Source: Candidatus Woesearchaeota archaeon
GTDB taxonomy: Archaea; Nanobdellota; Nanobdellia; Woesearchaeales; GCA-023898365
Assembly: GCA_023898365.1 (NCBI GenBank)
Contig: CP060219.1
Location: forward strand, 62,001-126,000
Length of the DNA: 64,000 nt
Reading direction: 5' to 3'
Shown here: piece by piece, positions 41,618-49,149 of the stretch
Numbering within the stretch: position 1 is the stretch's first letter
How the letters are laid out: every line of letters starts with the position of its first letter
Program-made: the position numbers and the translations under genes
The notes under the pieces: generated by a model
What the model was told of the DNA's origin: nothing
The model's database searches: none
Seen by the model: the letters and a program-made list of their open reading frames with translations, nothing else

Positions 41618-42613
41618 ATGAATATGAAACAAATGATTACCACAACGCTTCTTGGAGGAGCACTTGCAACAACAGCACTCGCACAAACAGCATCAAATGA
41701 TTTTGACACAACAACAGGACAGTACACACAGCGAGCAGGCATTACCGTTGGCCCAATTTCTGCAAACGGCATGACAACACAAGACAACGAAACCCTTGCA
41801 GGCCACATCGCCTACAAGCTGTTCGAAGACACATCAAAAGTCATCGACACCAGTTCTTTATGGCTTCGCGCAGTTAATGATAGTGAAGACCAAACAAGAA
41901 CCATTGGACTTGATTTTAGTGTTGGCGACACCTACGTCGCACCACTCTGGATGAACTTCGACACCGACGGCGTCTTAGAAAGTCAAGGACCTGTCGCAGT
42001 AGGTTCAGAACGTATTGGCCTTCGAACCCTTGACTGGGCAGTAGGTGACTTCTACACACACAGCGATAGAGACCACGCACCACAAGCATTCATTACTGTT
42101 CGTGATGACAACTTAGGCATCGGCGCAACACTCAAAGACACCGACTTTCGCTTCGGCCTTGGACTCACCTCAGGAAATATAGGTAGCTTATTCTACACAA
42201 AAACCGACGAAACAGGAGCATGGAGTGCAAGCAACATCACCTCGCAAAACCCTGGTGGCTTAGTTGGACCACTCGGACCAACCTTGATCAGTAAAATCTT
42301 AGGTGGCTACGAACTCGACGAAACGGCAACCCACCTAACCCCAACAGGAAAGAAAAGTAACGACGGATGGAGTTTGAAAACATCCATCTCAGGCGACGGA
42401 ACAGACATCACTTCAGAACTACTTGAAGTAGGCTACAACACAGGAAAAGGACTCACCTTTAGCCTTGGCGCAACACATGACAACGACGCAAGAGAAACAA
42501 CAGGCATCGGCTCACTTACCTACGGTGGCAAGTTTCTTGGCGCACAAGTCTACGGAGAACTTCAAGCAAATACTGATGGTAAAGCACAACTCTTCGTGAG
42601 CTTGAGTAAGTAA
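41618..42613 (+). CDS. secreted beta-rich repetitive-strand protein
   Basis: 331 residues from ATG 41618 (GGTG nine bases upstream; a GTG at 41606 coincides with that site). A bacterial-looking signal peptide MNMKQMITTTLLGGALATTALAQ predicts cleavage after ALA. The rest is acidic and rich in alternating strands of Gly/Thr/Leu/Phe (for example DFRFGLGLTSGNIGSLFYTK, FLGAQVYGELQAN, AQLFVSLSK at the end), as in bacterial beta-barrel or beta-propeller proteins. Archaea usually lack an outer membrane, so a barrel would be unusual. Codon use favours GGA/GGC and ACA, as in neighbours, so no clear sign of transfer. Cysteines are absent. Confidence 0.65.
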   Translation: MNMKQMITTTLLGGALATTALAQTASNDFDTTTGQYTQRAGITVGPISANGMTTQDNETLAGHIAYKLFEDTSKVIDTSSLWLRAVNDSEDQTRTIGLDFSVGDTYVAPLWMNFDTDGVLESQGPVAVGSERIGLRTLDWAVGDFYTHSDRDHAPQAFITVRDDNLGIGATLKDTDFRFGLGLTSGNIGSLFYTKTDETGAWSASNITSQNPGGLVGPLGPTLISKILGGYELDETATHLTPTGKKSNDGWSLKTSISGDGTDITSELLEVGYNTGKGLTFSLGATHDNDARETTGIGSLTYGGKFLGAQVYGELQANTDGKAQLFVSLSK

Positions 42614-42625
42614 ATCATGAACCTT

Positions 42626-42644
42626 CCAATGCAAAGTGCATTGG
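42626..42644 (+). promoter_or_regulatory. perfect 8-bp hairpin in the leader of the 243-residue gene
   Basis: CCAATGCA-AAG-TGCATTGG is a perfect eight-base inverted repeat with a three-base loop, 13 bases after the stop of the previous gene. It is followed by TAACAAACAACAACA and GAGG before ATG 42673. There is no T run, so it is not an obvious terminator. It may be a processing or stabilising element. Confidence 0.55.
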
Positions 42645-42672
42645 TAACAAACAACAACAGAGGAAAACAAAA

Positions 42673-43404
42673 ATGAGAGTGAAACAAATAACCAGAGATC
42701 AAGTTCATCAACTCATCGGCGGAGCATTAACAGGCTACGAAGGATTAATCGGACTTGATGGAAAGAAATATTGTACCACAAGAAGCGCTGGAGCTTTTCG
42801 CGGAGTAGGTCAAATTGAGTTTGGCAGTGCAGGAACACTTGACTCTTTGGTTGGCAACATCATTGGCTTGACTATGCAATCAAAAATTGGTGGCATCTTT
42901 GTAATAGAATCTGGAGTGCTAACAATTGAAGAAAGCCAAGAAAATATCAAAGAGATGTTTGAGCAATACCAATCACGAATAGATAACCAGTTTGAACAAA
43001 TTGCAGCAGCAGTAGCAGAACATAAAGCATACTGGGCAGAAAGAGTTAACAACTTTAATGAGGCCATGACTGAACTCAAAGATGGAAGAGCAGCTCAAAA
43101 CGTTACCCGCATGTCCGATGCGATTTCTCGCATCTCAAACCTAGGCATTTGGTCAAGCCAAGTTGCAATTGATCCTATCTACGACGCAGTACTTTCCATG
43201 AAAGAACTTGCAGGATTTGCTGAGAAAAAAGGCATCCAAGAAGCAACTCCTGTGCGTGAACAATTGCAAGCATCGGCAGAAGACGCAAAACTTGACACAG
43301 TCTACTTTGGCTTTTTCAAAGGAGCACCAGTTAGACCACTAGGACAAGTCTACTCAGGAAACTTAGATGTTGAACTCATTGCACGCGACATGCTCAATGA
43401 GTGA
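42673..43404 (+). CDS. hypothetical protein with central coiled coil
   Basis: 243 residues. The first 80 are a compact alpha/beta domain with LIGGALTGYEGLIGLDGKKY and GVGQIEFGSAGTLDSLVGN, reminiscent of regulatory domains of unknown ligand, followed by a long helix (EESQENIKEMFEQYQSRIDNQ) and helical regions to the end. No signal peptide. It is 60 bases after the secreted protein gene and shares a similar hairpin/AACAAACAA leader, which suggests linked expression. A T-rich terminator follows. Confidence 0.55.
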   Translation: MRVKQITRDQVHQLIGGALTGYEGLIGLDGKKYCTTRSAGAFRGVGQIEFGSAGTLDSLVGNIIGLTMQSKIGGIFVIESGVLTIEESQENIKEMFEQYQSRIDNQFEQIAAAVAEHKAYWAERVNNFNEAMTELKDGRAAQNVTRMSDAISRISNLGIWSSQVAIDPIYDAVLSMKELAGFAEKKGIQEATPVREQLQASAEDAKLDTVYFGFFKGAPVRPLGQVYSGNLDVELIARDMLNE

Positions 43405-43419
43405 ACAGCAACATATTGA

Positions 43420-43450
43420 TTTTATTTTTTTATTTTTTTTATTATTTCTT
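43420..43450 (+). terminator. T-rich archaeal terminator
   Basis: TTTTATTTTTTTATTTTTTT is followed by ATTATTTCTT directly after the stop of the 243-residue gene. Runs of T without a hairpin are the typical archaeal termination signal. Confidence 0.7.
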
Positions 43451-43563
43451 AGTAGATTGAAAATCATAAATAAACAGTAAATATCATTCCGTAAAAAAAA
43501 TTCCATAAGTAAAAAGAAATCACAATCATTTTTTTAAAGAAAAACAGCTAAGAGTTCTTCTTA

Positions 43564-44049
43564 ATGAAGGCCTTACCTGTTATTACCGCTCTTGCTGTTT
43601 TTCTTTTTCTTCTTAACTCCATTTTTATTTTTGAAATGGTTCGTAGTGATGAACTCAGGTCGTTTTATTTCTCTGGGAAAGAGTTGTCAAACCTTTTCTC
43701 TCCTGATGAAGTAACGCACATGCAAGAAGTCAAATTCTTAACGATGATCTCGATCACGATCAACGCAGTCCTTGCACCCATCATCATTGCTAGAAGAAAA
43801 GAAATAAACAGGCATCAGCTTGGCAAGTATTTGCTCATCGCAAGTGCAGTTCTCTTTATCGCAGCAATCTTCTTTCCTATTTTCTTCATACTATTCCACA
43901 AAGTCTTCTTTCCTTTTAGCACAACGTGGCTCTTGCCAAGTAATTCGTTCTTAATCCAAACCTATCCGCAAAGTTTCTTTCAAGATCGATTTCTTGGTAT
44001 CATCTTCATTGCAGCCTCACTCGGTGCAGTGCTTAGATGCAAAAACTAG
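43564..44049 (+). CDS. DUF1461 family membrane protein
   Basis: 161 residues with four hydrophobic segments: N-terminal helix, LTMISITINAVLAPIIIA, YLLIASAVLFIAAIFFPIFF, and a C-terminal helix. The motif FHKVFFPFSTTWLLPSNSFLIQTYPQSFF is the DUF1461/TIGR01906 signature. Function unknown. Preceded by an A+T-rich region with TTTTTTAAAG at about 43529-43538 as a promoter candidate. Confidence 0.8.
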   Translation: MKALPVITALAVFLFLLNSIFIFEMVRSDELRSFYFSGKELSNLFSPDEVTHMQEVKFLTMISITINAVLAPIIIARRKEINRHQLGKYLLIASAVLFIAAIFFPIFFILFHKVFFPFSTTWLLPSNSFLIQTYPQSFFQDRFLGIIFIAASLGAVLRCKN

Positions 44050-44152
44050 TTGTTTTTCAATATCGCACCTGTTTTCAGCGGTTTTCTTGCAGGAAGTCAA
44101 TTAAAATACCTGTTCCTTCAAAATAAACACAGAATCACAAGATTTTTTAAGT

Positions 44153-44170
44153 GGTAAGACATATCTTACC
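44153..44170. promoter_or_regulatory. 18-bp palindrome, operator of the toxin-antitoxin operon
   Basis: GGTAAGA-CATA-TCTTACC is a perfect inverted repeat (seven-base arms, four-base spacer). It is next to the TATA-like TTTTTTAAG (44141-44149) and ends 15 bases before the ATG at 44186. The position is that of an autoregulatory operator bound by the AbrB-type antitoxin dimer. Confidence 0.65.
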
Positions 44171-44185
44171 TCTAGGTGATTCTAC

Positions 44186-44452
44186 ATGGATATGGGCATT
44201 ACGAAAATGAGCACGAAAGGACAAATTGTTATTCCGGCTGACATGCGAGACGACTTCAAAGTAGGAGAAAAACTCATTGTCATCAAACAAAAGGATAAGC
44301 TCTTACTAAAGAAAGCATCGAGCGTGAGCAAGAAATTCTTAGAAGATTTGGAGTTTGCAAAGAGAACTGCTGAAGCTCTCAAAGAGGTCGACGAAGGAAA
44401 ATTCACCGTCATGGAAGCAGAAGAGTTCTTTAAAGAAATTGAAAAATGGTAG
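44186..44452 (+). CDS. AbrB/MazE-type antitoxin
   Basis: 88 residues. The N-terminal 45 form a swapped-hairpin AbrB domain (TKMSTKGQIVIPADMRDDFKVG followed by EKLIVIKQKDKLLLKK). The C-terminal half is helical (EEFFKEIEKW at the end), the toxin-binding part. It would neutralise the RelE-like toxin and repress the operon through the adjacent palindrome. The toxin start overlaps its end by seven bases. A second ATG at M3 or M8 is possible. Confidence 0.82.
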   Translation: MDMGITKMSTKGQIVIPADMRDDFKVGEKLIVIKQKDKLLLKKASSVSKKFLEDLEFAKRTAEALKEVDEGKFTVMEAEEFFKEIEKW

Positions 44453-44688
44453 AGCTGGGTTTTTCAAGAAATTTCAAGAATCAATTCGGCAAGATAAAGA
44501 ACAAACAATTCAAGCAAGCAATAAATAAACAGCTAAGAAAAATAGAACTTCATCCAGAAATCGGAAAACCCCTGACAGGATTTAGAAAAGGAACTAGAGA
44601 AGTATACGTAAGCCCCCATAGACTTTCTTACCTCTATGAAAACAACAGAGTCCTCATGCTAGACGTTTATCACAAAGATGAACAATAA
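44446..44688 (+). CDS. RelE/ParE-family toxin
   Basis: 80 residues of RelE-like fold: GFSRNFKNQFGKIKNKQFKQAI, then KIELHPEIGKPLTGFRKGTREVYV and HRLSYLYENNRVLMLDVYHKDE. Basic and aromatic residues in YVSPHRLSYLYE match the mRNA-cleaving surface. Such toxins cut mRNA on the ribosome. It is overlapped by the antitoxin gene, the usual order. The pair is preceded by a palindromic operator and followed by a convergent ribosomal operon. Confidence 0.85.
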   Translation: MVELGFSRNFKNQFGKIKNKQFKQAINKQLRKIELHPEIGKPLTGFRKGTREVYVSPHRLSYLYENNRVLMLDVYHKDEQ

Positions 44689-44713
44689 AGAAAAAAATGA
44701 ATTAAAAAGAAAT

Positions 44714-45028
44714 CTATACATCAAGCATTTCTATTTCGATGTTGAAGTCCTGCTCAGGGATGTGGATGCGCATGATCAAACGAAGTGTTCGCTCGTCCAT
44801 GCCCACGTCAATGAGTCGCTTGTGAATGCGCATCTCGTAGCGCTCCCAAGTTGCCGTACCATTTCCGCAAGGACTCTTACGAGTGGTTACTCGCAGCTTC
44901 TTCGTTGGAAGCGGTACCGGTCCCTTCATGACAACACCAGTTCTATCAACAATATCTTTAATCTGGCGAGAGATATCGTTGACCTTGCCAATGTCCGTCG
45001 AGGCTATTTTTATGCGTGCGACTTGCAT
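44714..45028 (-). CDS. rps10: small-subunit ribosomal protein S10 (uS10)
   Basis: 104 residues with the archaeal S10 features RIKIASTDIGKVNDISRQIKDI, VPLPTKKLRVTTRKSPCGNG, WERYEMRIHKRLIDV and HIPEQDFNIEIEM. It follows aEF1A with a nine-base gap, the common archaeal order. It converges on the RelE toxin gene. Confidence 0.97.
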   Translation of the reverse strand: MQVARIKIASTDIGKVNDISRQIKDIVDRTGVVMKGPVPLPTKKLRVTTRKSPCGNGTATWERYEMRIHKRLIDVGMDERTLRLIMRIHIPEQDFNIEIEMLDV

Positions 45029-45037
45029 TTCAGACCC

Positions 45038-46330
45038 TTATGCTTTCTTCACAATATCAATGCACATACCAGCTGCGACGGTTTTACCCGAGTCGCGGAT
45101 AGCGAAGCGTGCAAGTTGTGGAAACTCAGCGTTTTTCTCCATAACAAGTGCTTGCACTGGTTTGAACTTGATAATAGCAATGTCGCCGTTTTTAACAAAC
45201 GATGGATTTTTCTCTAGCGTTTGTCCGGTTGCAGGATCTTTCTTCTCTACAATCTCAGTTACTTGACAAGCAATCTGAGCGGTGTGGATGTGAAAGACAG
45301 GTGCATAGCCAACAGTTACAACACTTGGATGATTTAAAATAACAACCTGTGCGGTGAACTCGCTGACAACCGAAGGCAAGTTAGCTGGATGTCCAATAAC
45401 ATCGCCACGGGCAACATCTTTTTTACCGAAACCACGAACATTAAAACCAACGTTGTCACCAGGAGTTGCTTCTTTGAGCTGCTCGTGATGCATTTCGATG
45501 CTTTTAACTTCGCCAGGAACACCTTTTCCTTCTCTTCCTGGAACAGCTACGATCTTGTCGCCAAGTTTCATAACTCCAGTTTCAACACGACCTACAGGAA
45601 CAACACCGATACCGGTGATACTGTAGACATCTTGAATTGGCAAACGAAGTGCAAGGTTTACTGGTTTCTCAGGTTCCTTAAGTGCATTCATTGCATCAAG
45701 AAGAGTTGGTCCGTTGTACCAAGGAAGGTTTCCTTCAGACTTCTTAACAACATTATCTCCTTTAAGAGAAGCCATTGGGACAAACTGAACTTCATCAAGT
45801 TTGTAACCAACTTGTTTAAGAAGTGCAGAAACTTCTTCTTTAACTTTGTTGTACCGAGCTTCTGCCCAATCAACGCCGCTAATATCCATTTTGTTAATGC
45901 CGACAATGAGTTGTGCAACGCCAAGCGTCTTACTCAAGAACACATGTTCTCTTGTCTGCGCATTTACACCATCGTTCGCTGCAACAACAAGAACTGCTGC
46001 GTCTGCCTGGGATGCACCAGTGATCATGTTTTTAACAAAATCTCTGTGGCCAGGTGCGTCAATGATGGTAAAATAATACTTATCTGTTTCAAACTTCTTG
46101 TGGTTTAGGTCAATTGTCACTCCACGTTCTTGTTCTTCCTTTAGGTTATCCATGACAAATGCAAATTCGAAGCCGCCCTTACCGAGTTGCTCGGCTTTTT
46201 CTTTGAGCTTTCTCATTGCTTGTTCATCAACAACGCCACTATCGAAAAGAACACGTCCAACTGTTGTTGATTTACCGTGGTCGACATGGCCAATAAACAC
46301 AATGTTAATGTGTGGTTTATTCGATGCCAT
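45038..46330 (-). CDS. tuf: translation elongation factor 1A (aEF1A)
   Basis: 430 residues from ATG 46330, chosen for GGAGG eight bases upstream; the longer frame adds no conserved sequence. GTPase motifs: GHVDHGKST (near residue 12), DAPGHRDFVKNM (near 87), NKMDIS (near 145) and a SALKG-like SLKGDN. It delivers aminoacyl-tRNA to the ribosome. The operon with S10 is separated from rps12 and rps7, so the str cluster is broken up. Confidence 0.98.
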   Translation of the reverse strand: MASNKPHINIVFIGHVDHGKSTTVGRVLFDSGVVDEQAMRKLKEKAEQLGKGGFEFAFVMDNLKEEQERGVTIDLNHKKFETDKYYFTIIDAPGHRDFVKNMITGASQADAAVLVVAANDGVNAQTREHVFLSKTLGVAQLIVGINKMDISGVDWAEARYNKVKEEVSALLKQVGYKLDEVQFVPMASLKGDNVVKKSEGNLPWYNGPTLLDAMNALKEPEKPVNLALRLPIQDVYSITGIGVVPVGRVETGVMKLGDKIVAVPGREGKGVPGEVKSIEMHHEQLKEATPGDNVGFNVRGFGKKDVARGDVIGHPANLPSVVSEFTAQVVILNHPSVVTVGYAPVFHIHTAQIACQVTEIVEKKDPATGQTLEKNPSFVKNGDIAIIKFKPVQALVMEKNAEFPQLARFAIRDSGKTVAAGMCIDIVKKA

Positions 46331-46441
46331 TTTATTTGTCCTCCTTTTCTCGTTATATAAGCATTTCAGGCTTGTCGGTATCCCTTTTCCCCCTGAAAAG
46401 TGCAAGTTCGAGAAATCAGAAACGCTTTATAAAACTTTCCG

Positions 46442-47050
46442 TTAATCGGTAGAGGCCTTCTTACTTGAAAAAACACGAAAGCCGCCTTGTTTGCCAAGAA
46501 CCGTAACATTACCGAAAATCTCTTCCATAAATTGCTCAACAAATTTGCCGCCTTTTGCATAACGAAAGACAAGTTGCAGTGAACCACCCAAAACGAGATG
46601 GTCCTTTGACTCAACAATGAGTCGACGAAGAAGCTCTCTTCCCGCAGCATACGGAGGATTTGAAATAATGACCTCATAGTCATCTGGAACTTTATCGAAT
46701 AAATCTGACACCAACACGCGCGCTTCAAGCTTGTGGCGAGCAAGGTTTTTTTTCGTAAGTTGGACCGCTAACCGGTTCACATCAACAAAATCAACAACAG
46801 CACTCTGCTCCTTCATAAGCACAATACCGACAACACCACACCCACAACCAAGATCAAGTACGCGCGCGTGTTGGGGAATAAGTGCATATTTAAGCAAAGC
46901 GGCAGTGCCGCGATCAAAGGAAGTACTTGCAAAAACACCTTTACAGGAATACAGAGGCAGAGGGGCTTTTTTGAGCTCGAATAGATCCTGTTCGCGCAAG
47001 CGAACCCCCTTATGTGCGGTAAAGTAATGTGTTGTCTTCTCGTCTGTCAT
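46442..47050 (-). CDS. class I methyltransferase, RsmC/RlmG-like
   Basis: 202 residues: an S-adenosylmethionine motif RVLDLGCGCGVVGIVL (near 62-77), acidic motif VDFVDVNRLAV (near 86-96), and the target-base motif NPPYAAGR (near 131-138). This NPPY form acts on the amino groups of bases or protein glutamine. Length and the ASTSFDRGTAALL segment fit the small RsmC-like archaeal methyltransferases acting on rRNA. It precedes aEF1A by 111 bases on the same strand. Confidence 0.87.
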   Translation of the reverse strand: MTDEKTTHYFTAHKGVRLREQDLFELKKAPLPLYSCKGVFASTSFDRGTAALLKYALIPQHARVLDLGCGCGVVGIVLMKEQSAVVDFVDVNRLAVQLTKKNLARHKLEARVLVSDLFDKVPDDYEVIISNPPYAAGRELLRRLIVESKDHLVLGGSLQLVFRYAKGGKFVEQFMEEIFGNVTVLGKQGGFRVFSSKKASTD

Positions 47051-47103
47051 TACTGAACATAACTAGCAAAACTTTTTAAAACTTTAGCGTTTTAGAGAAG
47101 GAT

Positions 47104-47469
47104 ATGAAATATTTGCTCCTTATCATTACCTTGCTAAGTGTTTTTGCGCTAAGTAGCTGTGATTGGGCGTTTCGAGCTCCGTTTGGTGAAGAGTTCATCC
47201 TTCCGCCTGTTGGCGAAAAAGGATTTGTCAAACTTGAAGAAGGACAAACGACGCTTTCTGGCACCATAACCTTGCAAGACCTCTCAGCAAATAATGCAAT
47301 TGTCACACTCAACGTGAATAAACCTAACTGCACACCTATTCACTTAAACATCACACTTGATCGAGGAAGAAACGAACCAATCCAAGGATATGACATTACC
47401 TATGTTAAAATGGGACAGAAATTTGGTTTGTTTGAAATTGGATCATTCCGCAGTCCCTGCGACCCATAA
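47104..47469 (+). CDS. small predicted lipoprotein
   Basis: 121 residues with a signal peptide ending in ALSSC (Cys near residue 17), then a beta-rich domain of about 95 residues. Paired cysteines near NKPNCTP and SPCDP. Five bases separate it from the Nop5 gene. No family recognised. It probably shares a transcript with the Nop5-fibrillarin genes. Confidence 0.6.
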   Translation: MKYLLLIITLLSVFALSSCDWAFRAPFGEEFILPPVGEKGFVKLEEGQTTLSGTITLQDLSANNAIVTLNVNKPNCTPIHLNITLDRGRNEPIQGYDITYVKMGQKFGLFEIGSFRSPCDP

Positions 47470-47474
47470 GAATA

Positions 47475-48179
47475 ATGGCTTCTCAAAAAACATTTGCGAC
47501 CCTTCGAAAGGAATTGCTTGACACGACAAAAGAAGAAGTGGTTAAAGCAACAGGCCCCGATAGTGCTATTATCGCGTGTATCTCCTTTGTTGATGAACTT
47601 GAAAGCACTATTGGAAAAACGTACAAAAAACTTCTCGAATGGTATGATCTTTTCGTTCCCGAACTTGAATTGACCATGACTGAATTTATTGAAGCTGCAG
47701 GAAAACAAAAACCGTCAGCATTAAAAAAAGCAAAGAGCATGGGCGGCGCATTTCTTGCAAGCGATGAAACAATGATTCAAGCAAACGTAAAGCTTCTTGA
47801 AAGCATGCAAGCTAACAAAGAAAAAAACTTAGCATACCTTGAGCAACTTACAAAAAAACACTTACCAAATGTGCATCTCTTACTTGGCAGCGTTCTTACA
47901 GCAAAACTAGTCAAACACGCGGGAAGTCTCAAAAAACTTGCAAGTGTTCCTGCATCAACCATTCAACTCTACGGAGCAGAAAAAGCATTGTTTCGCCATT
48001 TGAAAACAAGAGCAAAAAGTCCAAAACACGGTGTTATCATCACCCACCCGTATGTGCAAGAAAGTGAAAACAAAGGAAAGGCAGCACGAGTACTCGCTGA
48101 CAAAATAGCAATTTGCGCGCGAACAGATTACTTTAAGGGAGAACTTATTGCAAAAAAAATCCTTAAAGAGTTACGATGA
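47475..48179 (+). CDS. Nop5/Nop56-like box C/D RNP protein, lacking the N-terminal domain
   Basis: 234 residues. The sequence begins at the central coiled coil (LRKELLDTTKEEVVKATGPDSAIIACIS, LLEWYDLFVPELEL) and continues through the Nop domain (LAKLVKHAGSLKKLASVPAST, IQLYGAEKALFRHLKTR, PKHGVIITHPYVQ, ARVLADKIAICARTDYF). The N-terminal domain of about 110 residues, which binds fibrillarin, is absent, and the frame upstream is stopped 14 codons before the ATG. The Nop domain would bind box C/D guide RNA with L7Ae. It overlaps the next ORF by four bases. Confidence 0.85.
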   Translation: MASQKTFATLRKELLDTTKEEVVKATGPDSAIIACISFVDELESTIGKTYKKLLEWYDLFVPELELTMTEFIEAAGKQKPSALKKAKSMGGAFLASDETMIQANVKLLESMQANKEKNLAYLEQLTKKHLPNVHLLLGSVLTAKLVKHAGSLKKLASVPASTIQLYGAEKALFRHLKTRAKSPKHGVIITHPYVQESENKGKAARVLADKIAICARTDYFKGELIAKKILKELR

Positions 48180-48502
48180 GTTCATTCACCTTCCCTGTTG
48201 CACTCATTTTGCTGATTCTCTTAGGATATTTCACTGCGTTTCACCCGTTGCTTCTCACCCTCTTTATCGTCTTTAATACAAGTTTATTCTTCGGACTCCT
48301 CTCTTTACAACGACATTTTAAAACAGCGCACATCACACAAGCATTACGTGCAAACCTTATCTTCTCGTTCTTGCTCGTCGCAGGACTAGCAAGTTCACTC
48401 ATACATTCTCTTCTCATTTTCTTTTACGTGCTCGCCTGTTTTGGAGGGGCAAAACTTATCAATACTGTGAGGCTTCTAAAATCCAATGGAACGAAAATTT
48501 AA
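48176..48502 (+). CDS. small membrane protein between Nop5 and fibrillarin
   Basis: 108 residues with about four hydrophobic helices (start FTFPVALILLILLGYFTAFHP, then TLFIVFNTSLFFGLLSL, ANLIFSFLLVAGLASSLIHS, LLIFFYVLACFG). Its start overlaps the Nop5 end by four bases and its end overlaps the fibrillarin start by 17 bases. No family recognised. The overlaps on both sides suggest a real gene rather than a spurious frame. Confidence 0.55.
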   Translation: MSSFTFPVALILLILLGYFTAFHPLLLTLFIVFNTSLFFGLLSLQRHFKTAHITQALRANLIFSFLLVAGLASSLIHSLLIFFYVLACFGGAKLINTVRLLKSNGTKI

Positions 48503-49148
48503 CCGCTTCCTTGTTAAGCGAACAAAAGAAGACATTATTTATTTCGTGCAAACAGCATATCCTCAAGTTACCCCGTTTCAAGAACCAATCATTCAAGAAC
48601 ATGGCATTTCCTATCGGGGCATGAGCGCGTATCGAAGCAAACTCTTAGCAGCCTTAGAAAAAGGACTCTCTCAACTTCCGTTCAAAAAAGGAACAAAAGT
48701 ACTCTACCTTGGTGCAAGCCACGGGTACACACCAAGCATTGTTTCTGATCTTGTTGGTGACGAAGGAGAAGTTTTTGCAGTAGAATTTGCACCAACCGTC
48801 ATCAAAGATTTAGTTATTCTTGCAAGCAAACGAAAAAATATTGCGCCCATCCTTGCCGACGCATTCCATCCAGAACGATACCAAGAGTTCATTCACGAAC
48901 CAGACGTTGTGTTCATGGACATTGCGCAGCGAAACCAAATTGAAATCTTTGAAAAAAATATTGCGCTGCTCAAAAAAGGAGGGTTCGGTATGCTCTCCTA
49001 TAAAGCAAGAAGTGTCGATATTAAACAACCAACACGAGTGCTTATTGCCAATGCAAAAAAAGAACTCAGTGCAAAATATAACCTTGTCGATTATAAAATT
49101 CTTGACCCATTCGAAAAAGATCACGCAATGTTTCTGATAAAGAAGTAG
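48486..49148 (+). CDS. flpA: fibrillarin, box C/D rRNA 2'-O-methyltransferase
   Basis: 220 residues with GMSAYRSKLLAALEKGL, SAM motif VLYLGASHGYTPSIVSDLVG (near residue 78), VFAVEFAPTVIKDLV (near 103), PDVVFMDIAQRNQ (near 145) and a KARSVDI segment. It is the catalytic methyltransferase of box C/D guide RNPs acting on rRNA and tRNA. The 5' end overlaps the small membrane ORF; normally it follows Nop5 directly. Confidence 0.95.
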   Translation: MERKFNRFLVKRTKEDIIYFVQTAYPQVTPFQEPIIQEHGISYRGMSAYRSKLLAALEKGLSQLPFKKGTKVLYLGASHGYTPSIVSDLVGDEGEVFAVEFAPTVIKDLVILASKRKNIAPILADAFHPERYQEFIHEPDVVFMDIAQRNQIEIFEKNIALLKKGGFGMLSYKARSVDIKQPTRVLIANAKKELSAKYNLVDYKILDPFEKDHAMFLIKK

Positions 49149-49149
49149 T

